Below are positions 42,626 through 50,254 of a stretch of 64,000 nucleotides of DNA, piece by piece. A model generated the notes under the pieces. The model was given only the letters and a program-made list of their open reading frames with translations. It did no database searches and was not told the origin of the DNA. Position 1 is the first letter of the stretch; each line of letters begins with the position of its first letter. This DNA comes from Mesoterricola sediminis (GTDB lineage: Bacteria > Acidobacteriota > Holophagae > Holophagales > Holophagaceae), in contig NZ_AP027081.1 of NCBI RefSeq assembly GCF_030295425.1, positions 2,044,965 to 2,108,964 of the forward strand. Direction: 5' to 3'. Position numbers and translations under genes: made by a program.

Positions 42626-43435
42626 ATGTGGGTTTCCGTTCGTAGGGCGGTCCTTCCCGGGATGGTGGTCCTCTGGGCCACCGGGATCCCGGCCAGCGTC
42701 ACCCCGGCCCAGGCCTGGGTCTTCCATGACGGTCCGGCCTTCATCCAGCGGGTCGCCCAGCTGACCCAGGTCATGGCCCAGTACAGCCAGATCGTGAAGA
42801 CCGGCGGGCAGCAGCTGATGGCCTTCAAGGCCGCCTACATGGGCCTGAAGGACTGGCGCAACTACGGCTGGGTGGACGTGCTGCGCCTGGCCGACAGTCC
42901 CTGGTTCGACGGCATCGAGGGCATCGATGACATCCGCCAGTGCACGGACCTCACCGTCATGAGCGCCGAGCAGGCCCAGCACCTCTGGGACACGACCGCC
43001 TTCTACAACCAGATGCTGCTCAACCCGCGCTACGCCAACGACCCCTGGTTCCGGGCCAAGATCAACTCCTTGCTCCGCCAGTCCAAGCGCGCCGGGGCCG
43101 TGAAGGCCAGCATCCTGCGCCAGTACAAGGCCCAGAACAAGGACCTGATCGAGGACGTGAAGAAGATCAAGCGGATCAAGCACGACATCCAGGTGATCAA
43201 CCAGACCTCCCCCGTGGATGCCGTCAAGGTCGCCAGCCTCCAGGCCGAACTCGCCGCAACCGAGGCCAAGTTCCAGGGCAACACCCTGATCCTCAAGAAC
43301 CAGCAGGCGATCATGTTCCTCATGGGCGAGAACGACGCCCAGGCCGCCTACGCCGACACCATCGACCGCGGCTGGATCCGGAACAACTCCCGGGGCCTGA
43401 AGGCCCTGGGCGCCAGCCTGTCCCGGAGGCGCTGA
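42626..43435 (+). CDS. VirB5/TrbJ-type transfer protein
   Basis: 269 aa. N-terminal signal peptide (VLPGMVVLWATGIPASVTPAQA), then a mostly helical periplasmic protein with QRVAQLTQVMAQYSQIV near the mature start and a Lys-rich coiled coil (KDLIEDVKKIKRIKHDIQ). TrbJ/VirB5 proteins are minor pilus or pilus-tip components with this helical build. Position between virB4 and virB6 supports the call; sequence similarity to VirB5 is always low. AAAGGAGG precedes the ATG at good distance, which fixes the start. Confidence 0.75.
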   Translation: MWVSVRRAVLPGMVVLWATGIPASVTPAQAWVFHDGPAFIQRVAQLTQVMAQYSQIVKTGGQQLMAFKAAYMGLKDWRNYGWVDVLRLADSPWFDGIEGIDDIRQCTDLTVMSAEQAQHLWDTTAFYNQMLLNPRYANDPWFRAKINSLLRQSKRAGAVKASILRQYKAQNKDLIEDVKKIKRIKHDIQVINQTSPVDAVKVASLQAELAATEAKFQGNTLILKNQQAIMFLMGENDAQAAYADTIDRGWIRNNSRGLKALGASLSRRR

Positions 43436-43438
43436 CCG

Positions 43439-44533
43439 ATGCTCGCCCTCGCCGCCCCCCAGACCTTTTTCATGGACAAGCTGGTCAACGACGTGCTGGA
43501 CGTCGGCGCCGTTTTCTTCGAGAAGGAGATCACCTGGATCGCCCTCGCCATCCTCGGGTTCTGCCTCTTCTTCCACCTGGTGGCTGGAGCCGGGGAACTG
43601 GCCGAGGAACCCCGGAACTGCCGGTTCTTCAAGGCCCGGTGGTGGATGCGCATCGCATTCTGCCTGGCCCTGCTGGCCAGCTACCGGGTCACCTTCGAGG
43701 GCTTCGCCCGGTCGGCCATGCCAACCTTCATGTCCAGCTTCGCCGGCTCCTGGTACGAAATCTGGAGCGGCCAGCTCGACGCCAAGGACGAGCTGGAGAA
43801 GATGCACCACGACAACCAGGACGTGAAGAAGGCCGAGGTCACCACCACCCGCCAGGGCGAGCAGGACCAGGCCTGGTGGAGCAAGGCCATGGCCTGGTCC
43901 GTGGACGCACTGGTGACGGCCCTGGGCATCGCCCTTTCCAGCCTGGCCGGCATGTTCATCACCGTGCTGATCCTCATCCAGGGCTTCTGGGTGTTGGGCA
44001 TCAACACCGTGCTCCTGGGCATCGGCCCCCTGTGCATCGCCTTCCTGGCCCACGAGGCCACGGAAGGGATCTTCTGGGCCTGGGCCAAGGCCTGGCTGGT
44101 CTACGGCCTCCTCTACCTGCCCATGCTGGGCCTGGGCGCCAAGATGGCCGGGGTCGTGTTCAAGGGCATCACCTCGATGGTGGCGGGATCGGACGTGGTG
44201 TTCGGCGACGGTTCGGACATCGCGATGCACTTCATCTACGCCCTGCTGGGGCCCCTGTGCGCCCTGGCGGTGGTCCAGGCCATTCCCAGCTTCCTGAGCC
44301 ACCTCCTGGTGGCCGCCGTCTCTGGGCATGGCTCTGAGGTCGTCCCGGCGGCCCTGGCGGCCTCTGCCTCCGCGGCCACGAGGCCCGAGGCCGGCAGCCT
44401 GGGATCGGCAGGCATGGCGCCGGCCATCGCCAGCGGCGGGACCACGATGCGCTTCGAGGCGACCAGGTCCGCCAGCCCGATCGCCACGGCGGAGGCCCTG
44501 GGCACCCAGCCTGGCCCCGCTGACCCAGCTTGA
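43439..44533 (+). CDS. VirB6/TrbL-type inner-membrane channel protein
   Basis: 364 aa with about six hydrophobic helices: ITWIALAILGFCLFFHLVAG, a second near 70, and a central cluster (ALVTALGIALSSLAGMFI, GFWVLGINTVLLGIGPLCIA, LLGPLCALAVVQ). Residues 115-160 are a charged periplasmic or cytoplasmic loop. The C-terminus is an Ala/Ser/Pro-rich tail. This is the TrbL/VirB6 layout. It starts 3 bases after the VirB5-like gene and ends near the VirB8-like start. Confidence 0.82.
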   Translation: MLALAAPQTFFMDKLVNDVLDVGAVFFEKEITWIALAILGFCLFFHLVAGAGELAEEPRNCRFFKARWWMRIAFCLALLASYRVTFEGFARSAMPTFMSSFAGSWYEIWSGQLDAKDELEKMHHDNQDVKKAEVTTTRQGEQDQAWWSKAMAWSVDALVTALGIALSSLAGMFITVLILIQGFWVLGINTVLLGIGPLCIAFLAHEATEGIFWAWAKAWLVYGLLYLPMLGLGAKMAGVVFKGITSMVAGSDVVFGDGSDIAMHFIYALLGPLCALAVVQAIPSFLSHLLVAAVSGHGSEVVPAALAASASAATRPEAGSLGSAGMAPAIASGGTTMRFEATRSASPIATAEALGTQPGPADPA

Positions 44534-44544
44534 CCCGAGGGACC

Positions 44545-45237
44545 ATGACCGACGCGCGCGACCTCTCCCCAACCCCGAAGACCCCGGCCCCCGGCGGCGA
44601 CGACGCCTTCATCCTGGCCTGGGGGCGCCAGAACGCGGCCCTTGCCATATACCGCTGGCTGCTCCTGCTGCTCATGCTGGTCACCCTGACCCTCCTGGGC
44701 CTTGTCGGGTTCCTGGCCTGGCGCAACGAGCAGAAGACGGTCTGGTGCTTCGTGAAGGACAGCCTGGGCAACGTGGTACAGGCTGATCCTGACCGCTTCC
44801 TGCGTGCAGGCGAACCCCGTACCGAGGTGGACATCAAGGGCTTCACCCGGCGCTGGGTGCTGGACAGCCACGCCTGGACCCCCCTAGACGTGAAGGACAA
44901 GCTGAACCTCGCGCTCCGGGTCGTGGAGCCCAAGGCTCGGGAGGTGGTCAAGCGCGGCCTGCGCCTCGCGGAGCGCAAGGCCCTGGTGGACCGCGGTGTG
45001 AGCGGCCGGGTCCTGGACGTGGAGGGCGATCCGAGCCGCCAGCCCCAGGTCCTGATCCAGAGCCGCAAGCCGCTCTCGGTACTCGTCACCTTCGACACCA
45101 CCCGGATCCTGCCTGACGGGCAGGAGGAGCCGGGCCGCCGCATCCTCTTCACCCTCTTCCTGAAGGAAGTCCCCCGCACGCCGGACAACATGGCCGGCCT
45201 GACCATCGTGGACGGCACCTTCCCGGGAGCCCTGTAA
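44545..45237 (+). CDS. VirB8/TrbF-type scaffold protein
   Basis: 230 aa. A short cytoplasmic N-terminus, one transmembrane helix (YRWLLLLLMLVTLTLLGLVGFLAW, about residues 35-58) and a periplasmic domain of NTF2-like size that fits VirB8/TrbF, which links the inner-membrane platform to the core complex. Start is at MTDARDL with GAGGGA just upstream; a TTG five codons earlier overlaps the previous stop and is less likely. Sequence signature is weak, so the call leans on order and topology. Confidence 0.75.
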   Translation: MTDARDLSPTPKTPAPGGDDAFILAWGRQNAALAIYRWLLLLLMLVTLTLLGLVGFLAWRNEQKTVWCFVKDSLGNVVQADPDRFLRAGEPRTEVDIKGFTRRWVLDSHAWTPLDVKDKLNLALRVVEPKAREVVKRGLRLAERKALVDRGVSGRVLDVEGDPSRQPQVLIQSRKPLSVLVTFDTTRILPDGQEEPGRRILFTLFLKEVPRTPDNMAGLTIVDGTFPGAL

Positions 45238-45246
45238 GGAGCCCCC

Positions 45247-45996
45247 GTGCGTCCTGCATTCGCCATTGTCCTTCTCTGCGCCGCCCTCTCGGCCCAGGAC
45301 ACCCAGAAGGTGCCCTACCTCCCCAGCCGGGTCTACAGCCTGCGCCTGATCCCCGGGGCCCCGGCCATGGTCGAGCTCCCCCAAGGAGAGACAGTCCGGA
45401 ACATCTGGTACGACAAGTCGTTCTTCAAGGCGGAAAGCACCCCCGAGACCAACCGTGTGGTGGTCCAGGCCACCAACACCCCCGAGGCCATCGGCAAGAT
45501 CTCTTACATCCACATCGAGACCGAGCCCAGCAACCTGCAGGTCTCCCTGAAGGTGGAGGGGGTCCCCGAGCGCCACGAGTCCCCCAGCGTCCTGCAGATC
45601 TACATGGACGGCAGCGACGAGGGCTCCCTGGTCAACGCCCAGGTCCAGCAGCGGGTGAAGCGCGAGACCCTCTACGCCCGGAAGTTCGCGGAGGACAAGG
45701 CCGCCGCCGACTTCCAGGCCTGGCGCCGGGACCTGCTCCAGAACCTGAACGACAACTACGCCTGGGGCGGCGACATGCAGATCGACCGGGTGGTGGACGA
45801 CAAGGTCCAGACCTACGTCTACATGCCCGGGGCCAGCGACAAGGCCGTGATCGAGCTCCTCGACAGGGCGGGCAAGCCCGACAAGGTGAACTACGAGCTG
45901 GAGAACGGCAGCTACGTCGTCGCCAAGGTGCTCCGCCCCGGTGAGAAGCTGCACCTGATCCTCGGCAAGGAACAGGCATGTATCCGGTTGAAGTGA
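45247..45996 (+). CDS. VirB9/TrbG-type core-complex protein
   Basis: 249 aa with GTG start and a signal peptide (AFAIVLLCAALSAQD). The mature part is beta-rich and shows the family features: LPSRVYSLRLIPGAPAMVELP near the front (the usual position of the first VirB9 strands), RNIWYDKSFFKAES, and a C-terminal domain with QTYVYMPGASDKAVIELLD. VirB9 forms part of the outer-membrane ring with VirB7 and VirB10. No VirB7-like lipoprotein gene is seen in the usual place. Confidence 0.82.
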   Translation: MRPAFAIVLLCAALSAQDTQKVPYLPSRVYSLRLIPGAPAMVELPQGETVRNIWYDKSFFKAESTPETNRVVVQATNTPEAIGKISYIHIETEPSNLQVSLKVEGVPERHESPSVLQIYMDGSDEGSLVNAQVQQRVKRETLYARKFAEDKAAADFQAWRRDLLQNLNDNYAWGGDMQIDRVVDDKVQTYVYMPGASDKAVIELLDRAGKPDKVNYELENGSYVVAKVLRPGEKLHLILGKEQACIRLK

Positions 45997-46008
45997 GGAG
46001 GCTGGCCC

Positions 46009-47424
46009 ATGGACATCACCACCGAGAAGAAGGCTGGTAACACCGGCAGGGCCGGGCGGAACGGGATCATCGCCATGGTGCTGGGCGGCGTGGCCGGGCT
46101 GTCGTGCGTGGGGGCCCTCCTCTACAAGACCTTCCATCCCGCCCAGGCCGCCGGAGCCTCCGTCCGCAGCGCCGGCGAGGCCACCATCAGCGCCAAGGCC
46201 GACGCGGCCCGCAGCCGCGCTGAGGCGGGCATCCCCAGGATGCGCCAGGAGGAGGTCGGCACCGGCTACCAGTTCGACGCCCAGGGCAACTACCTGCCTC
46301 CCCAGGTGGACCCCCGGGATCTGCCCGAGAACCAGCCCCTGGTGACCCTGGAGGGCGCCCACGGGGGGCCCCGGCCCCAGATCGCCGCCGGGATCCAGCC
46401 TGAGGCCGCCCCCCGTTCCTGGAAGCGGGACGCCGAGCCCGCCGACACCGACCCGAACATGGCCCGGGAACGCCGGGAGGCCCGCAAGGAGGAGCGCCAG
46501 GACCTGCAGGGCTCCATGCTCGGTTACACCACCAGCACATCGGCCAACTGGGCCTCCCGGAGGGCGGCCTCCAGCGGCCGGAACCCCCGCCAGGGCGGCG
46601 AGGACGCCACCCCCGAGGAGACCCAGGCCAGGGCCACCACCCGTTCCATCGAGCGGCTCACCGCCATGGCGGAGAAGGCCATGGCCGGTGGTCCCGCCGA
46701 GGCGGCTCCCGCGGCCAAGCTCCCCGCCGAACTCGCCTCCCAGCCGGCGCCGCTGGGCGAGGTGGCCGATATGCGCATCAGCGGCGGCCAGGGCCCCGCC
46801 GTCACCGTCAGCGAGGGCAAGTTCCTCGACTGCGTCATGATCAACCGGGTCGAGTCGGACATCGCCGCCTCCCCGGTCATGGCCCAGGTGGCCCGGGACT
46901 TCGTCAGCCTGGACGGAAAGGATGTCCTGGTCCCCGCCGGCGCCAAGCTCTACGGCACCGCCGGTCGGGTCCAGTCACTGCAACAGGCGCGGCTCTTCAT
47001 AACCTTCCACAAGCTGGTGTTCCCCCGCCGCGATCCCGGCGAGACCCCCAAGGTGGCCTACTTCCCCACCCGCCAGTTCCCGGCCATGGACAACCTGGGC
47101 AGCCTGGGCGTCCAGGACCGGGTGAACCGCCACCTGATGCTCCAGTTCGGCGCGGCCGTGGCCCTGGGCGTCTTCGACGGCCTCGCCGCCCAGGTGCAGA
47201 GCGCGGGCGCCGAGGACAACCCCACCGCCCGGGACCAAGTGCTGTCCCGCACCTCCCAGAACTTCACCAACGTGGTTAACGCCGTCATCCAGCGCTACGC
47301 CAACGTCCTCCCCACGGTGACCATCCGGGAAGGAACGAAGCTGAAGTGCTACTTCACCCAGGATGTCCTCTTCACGCCCTTCATGCCGACCCGGGACCTT
47401 TCCTGGGTGAGGCAGCGGCCATGA
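46009..47424 (+). CDS. virB10: VirB10/TrbI-type core-complex protein
   Basis: 471 aa. One N-terminal transmembrane helix (IIAMVLGGVAGLSCVGALLY), a long low-complexity Pro/Ala/Arg-rich linker (about 45-250) and the C-terminal VirB10/TrbI beta-barrel domain with DVLVPAGAKLYGTAGRV, a motif close to the family's LPxGTxLxG, and a final PTVTIREGTKLKCYFTQDVLF. VirB10 spans the envelope and gates the outer-membrane pore. Its stop overlaps the next gene by 4 bases (ATGA). Confidence 0.9.
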   Translation: MDITTEKKAGNTGRAGRNGIIAMVLGGVAGLSCVGALLYKTFHPAQAAGASVRSAGEATISAKADAARSRAEAGIPRMRQEEVGTGYQFDAQGNYLPPQVDPRDLPENQPLVTLEGAHGGPRPQIAAGIQPEAAPRSWKRDAEPADTDPNMARERREARKEERQDLQGSMLGYTTSTSANWASRRAASSGRNPRQGGEDATPEETQARATTRSIERLTAMAEKAMAGGPAEAAPAAKLPAELASQPAPLGEVADMRISGGQGPAVTVSEGKFLDCVMINRVESDIAASPVMAQVARDFVSLDGKDVLVPAGAKLYGTAGRVQSLQQARLFITFHKLVFPRRDPGETPKVAYFPTRQFPAMDNLGSLGVQDRVNRHLMLQFGAAVALGVFDGLAAQVQSAGAEDNPTARDQVLSRTSQNFTNVVNAVIQRYANVLPTVTIREGTKLKCYFTQDVLFTPFMPTRDLSWVRQRP

Positions 47425-48023
47425 GGGCCTTACTGCTCCTGGCCGGCCTGGCCCTGGGCGCTCAGGTCCCTTCCTCGGGGGAACTCACCCCGGCCCAGGC
47501 TGCCGCCTTCTGGCAGCGGATCGGGGGAAGAGAGCCCTTCCTGGAATCGGCCGAGGCCCGTTCCGAGCCCCAGAGTCTGTACCGGTTCTTCCAGCTGGCC
47601 GACTACCTCCGCCTGCAGGGCAACCCCTCCATGGGCCACTTCGCTGACAGCGGGTTCCGGTGGACCGGCACCCGGGTGGCCTGGCTTGGCGTCAGGCCCG
47701 TGACCCCCGATGCTGCCCCCATCACCGCCCGGGCCTGGGATGCGGCCTTCCGTTTCCTCGCCAAGCGACGCCAATGGATCCTGGACCGCCGGGCCCCTAT
47801 CCGCATCCGCGGCGCCTGCGTCGGCGCCGTTCTCGAGCCCACCCCCGGCCAACCCTTCCGGGGCGTCTGCATCGAGTTGCGCCTGGAGAGTCCGGAGGGC
47901 ACGCTGCTCTACCGGTATTCGGTGGCCAAGCCCTCCATCGAAGACGCCGTGGGTGCCGCCCTGGACTGGGTGCTTTGCTGCGCGGGCGGCGCCGGCCAGG
48001 AGGTGCCCCATGGCGCTTCGTAA
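47421..48023 (+). CDS. Uncharacterised secreted protein in the VirB operon
   Basis: 200 aa with a signal-like start (MRALLLLAGLALGAQVPS). No family recognised. The mature part contains QSLYRFFQLADYLRLQGN and a Trp/Arg-rich segment, one Cys at CVGAV, one at GVCIELRLES and CC near the end (VLCCAGG). It is locked between virB10 (4-base overlap) and virB11 (14-base overlap), so it is surely made with the secretion machine. A periplasmic accessory or chaperone role is possible; VirB7 is normally a much shorter lipoprotein, so it is not a clear VirB7. Confidence 0.7.
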   Translation: MRALLLLAGLALGAQVPSSGELTPAQAAAFWQRIGGREPFLESAEARSEPQSLYRFFQLADYLRLQGNPSMGHFADSGFRWTGTRVAWLGVRPVTPDAAPITARAWDAAFRFLAKRRQWILDRRAPIRIRGACVGAVLEPTPGQPFRGVCIELRLESPEGTLLYRYSVAKPSIEDAVGAALDWVLCCAGGAGQEVPHGAS

Positions 48024-49155
48024 CCCGGAACGCTGGGACGCGGCCCTCCTGAGCGCCCTGCACCCGGTCCGGGCGCTCCTGGAGGACGAGGGCATCACCG
48101 AGATCGAGGTGAACGGCTTCGACGATGTCTGGGCCAAGGGGGAGGGCATCCGCGGTCACGGCAAGATCCCCGGCGTCTTCTGGGCCGACCTCCAGGACTT
48201 CACGACCGCCTGCACCCGGATCTCGGATGTGATCCAGCGGCGCATCAACCAGGACCGCCCGGTCCTGAACGGACGCCTCCCGGGCGGGGAGCGGGTGAAC
48301 ATCGTCATCCCCCCAGCCTGCGAGAAGGCCTCCATGACCATCCGGAAGTTCCCCCGGGACACCATGAGCATGGAGAAGCTCCTGGAATACGGGAGCGTCA
48401 ACGAGGCCATCGTCACTATGGCCCACAGCCTAGTGCAGGCGCGGAAGAGCATCATCGTGGGCGGCGGCACCGGGGCAGGGAAGACCAGCACCCTAAACGC
48501 CCTGTCCCGGCTGATCCCCCTGCACGAGCGGGTGGTGACCGTGGAGGACGCACGGGAGCTCCAGATCCAGAATCCCAACTGGGTTGCCCTGGAGACCGTG
48601 GAACCCTACCGAGAGGGCGTAGGCGCCGTAGGGATCGGCGACCTAGTGCGGAACTGCCTGCGCATGGCTCCGGACCGAATCGTGGTCGGGGAGGTGCGCG
48701 GGGACGAAGCGTTCTTCCTCATCCGGGCGCTGAGCAGCGGGCACGGCGGCGGGTTCGGCACCCTCCACTGCAACGATGCCCATTCCGCCCTGCGCCAGAT
48801 GCAGCTCATGGCCCAGATGGCACCGGTCAGTGGGCTCAACAGCATGGTGGTGGCGGAGATGGTCGGCGAGGCCATCGATGTGGTCTTCCATCAGGCCTAT
48901 GACGAGAAGGACGGCAAGCGCCGGGTCTCCGAGGTCCTCGAGATTGAGAAGCCTGGTGCCCTCATCCATGCCAACGGCAAAGTGGAATACCGCTTCCGGA
49001 GGCTGGTGGCCTGGGAAGCCCAGAGGCAGGATTGGGTGTTCCCTCAGCGGCCGAGCATGACCTTGACGACGGTCCTCCGCAGGCACGATCTGGACTGGCC
49101 ACGTCCGAGCCTCGATGCCCGGGACATGCGGGGCACCGCCGGGGGATTGGAATGA
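48010..49155 (+). CDS. virB11: VirB11/TrbB-type secretion ATPase
   Basis: 381 aa. AAA+ type traffic ATPase that forms a hexamer at the base of the secretion channel. Walker A GGGTGAGKTSTLNAL, Asp box TVEDARELQI, Walker B VGEVRGDEAFFLIRAL and His box SGHGGGFGTLHCNDA are all present, as is the N-terminal domain with ITEIEVNGFDDVWAKGEG. Start at 48010 follows AGGAGG; the longer open frame upstream is the other reading frame of the accessory gene. Confidence 0.94.
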   Translation: MALRNPERWDAALLSALHPVRALLEDEGITEIEVNGFDDVWAKGEGIRGHGKIPGVFWADLQDFTTACTRISDVIQRRINQDRPVLNGRLPGGERVNIVIPPACEKASMTIRKFPRDTMSMEKLLEYGSVNEAIVTMAHSLVQARKSIIVGGGTGAGKTSTLNALSRLIPLHERVVTVEDARELQIQNPNWVALETVEPYREGVGAVGIGDLVRNCLRMAPDRIVVGEVRGDEAFFLIRALSSGHGGGFGTLHCNDAHSALRQMQLMAQMAPVSGLNSMVVAEMVGEAIDVVFHQAYDEKDGKRRVSEVLEIEKPGALIHANGKVEYRFRRLVAWEAQRQDWVFPQRPSMTLTTVLRRHDLDWPRPSLDARDMRGTAGGLE

Positions 49156-49631
49156 ACCCGTGGTCCCGCATCGCGGCCGTGGGGGCGTTGCTGTCCTTGG
49201 TCGCCGGAGGCGCCGCATCTTGCAATGCCATGCGAGTACGGGTGGGACCGGCGAGGACCACCGTTTCCCAGGCTGGACGAGACCAGGCCCTGATCCGGAT
49301 GCTCCAGGGGGCCCGGAGGAGCGTGTACCTCCGGACCGAGGCCCTGGCATTAGTGCCGGCCGCCAATGAACTGGCCCAGGCGCTTCAGCGCAAGGTCTCG
49401 GTCTCGGTGGAACTGCCCATGGCGGCCAGCCTCAGTGGCGAAGGTTCCCAGTTGCCTCGGATCCTCATGGACCTGGGGGCTGTGGTCGTCTTCAAAAGTG
49501 ACTGCGCCGGGAATTACCGCGGAACCCTTCTGGTTGTGGATGACCGGCAATTCCTATATTCAGCCTTGCCGCTCACTCTGAGTGCGCCGGGGGCCATGGT
49601 GTCCTACGTCGAGGGCGCGGTAGATCGGTAG
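49152..49631 (+). CDS. Small PLD-like secreted protein at the end of the VirB operon
   Basis: 159 aa; the ATG overlaps the virB11 stop (ATGA). A signal segment (IAAVGALLSLVAGGAASC) has a lipobox-like AASC, so it may be a lipoprotein. The remainder resembles half of a phospholipase-D/Nuc fold: ALIRMLQGARRSVYLRTEAL at the front and a DRQFLYSALPL-type strand near the end. The catalytic HxK is missing: the corresponding strand reads YRGTLLVVDD. So it is likely a non-catalytic PLD relative. Nuc-like proteins accompany some conjugation systems. Confidence 0.6.
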   Translation: MNPWSRIAAVGALLSLVAGGAASCNAMRVRVGPARTTVSQAGRDQALIRMLQGARRSVYLRTEALALVPAANELAQALQRKVSVSVELPMAASLSGEGSQLPRILMDLGAVVVFKSDCAGNYRGTLLVVDDRQFLYSALPLTLSAPGAMVSYVEGAVDR

Positions 49632-49643
49632 AAGTGAGGTGGC

Positions 49644-50075
49644 ATGCGCGTACTGGAAGTCCTGAGCGAGGTGATTGGAGACGGAATCGGCATTAGTATT
49701 CAACAGCGGTTGGTGCGGCTCATCTTGGGAAGGCCTGGCAGGATTCGGACTGGTGCTGACGATCACATGAGAGAAGCACGAAATTATACGGGAATTCCCT
49801 TCCAGCAATGCCAGATGCCACTCCATGGGGAATCGTCCCATTTGTCTATATTACGACTTCTCCAAATCGTGGCTTGTTTGAATTTTTCGGGATTCCTTAA
49901 TCGGATGGTATTGGTACAGAAAGTTAAAAGGAAATCAGAAGCCCATCAACTTGTGCAGAAGGAAATGGCATTGTTCGATTGCTTCATGGTTTTCTTCCTT
50001 TGGATCAAGCTGCTCGTGAATCAATTGGCCTCATATTTGATAAATTATCTCCAAAAGGCATTTGAACAATTTTGA
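49644..50075 (+). CDS. Hypothetical 143-residue protein of mixed composition
   Basis: Starts 12 bases after the PLD-like gene with GTGAGG upstream, so translation coupling is plausible. The first 40 codons (VLEVLSEVIGDGIGISIQQRL) look host-like; the rest is AT-rich, with two hydrophobic stretches (SILRLLQIVACLNFSGFL; LFDCFMVFFLWIKLLVNQL). No family recognised. It may be the 5' end of a former operon gene, joined to foreign DNA, rather than an intact gene; the sharp composition change inside the frame is the reason. Confidence 0.35.
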   Translation: MRVLEVLSEVIGDGIGISIQQRLVRLILGRPGRIRTGADDHMREARNYTGIPFQQCQMPLHGESSHLSILRLLQIVACLNFSGFLNRMVLVQKVKRKSEAHQLVQKEMALFDCFMVFFLWIKLLVNQLASYLINYLQKAFEQF

Positions 50076-50254
50076 ATTATCATCTGTCAACTTGAGCGAA
50101 TCGCTTATCCTTATTCGGAGATCTCGTCTTTTTACGGTAATACTCGCATTGGGTTCAGCAGCTTGCGCTCAGATTAGGCACGGCTCCCCGAACGATACGC
50201 TGCATCGGCAGGTCGCGGCGATCATGCCGGGGTTGGGGGTCGATGATTGAATTT
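50076..50254. other. AT-rich intergenic patch
   Basis: Between the convergent ends of the secretion operon and the PLD gene. The AT-rich stretch really starts near 49780 and runs to about 50150, in contrast to GC-rich flanks. A short frame reading LALGSAACAQ lies within but has only a TTG start and no ribosome site. No terminator-like hairpin with a T run was recognised. Looks like a scar of recombination. Confidence 0.45.

Noticed and set aside
50062..50250. Short lipoprotein-like frame (LALGSAACAQ) as a VirB7 gene
   Set aside because: TTG start without ribosome site, overlaps another frame and lies in the AT-rich scar, not in the VirB7 position.
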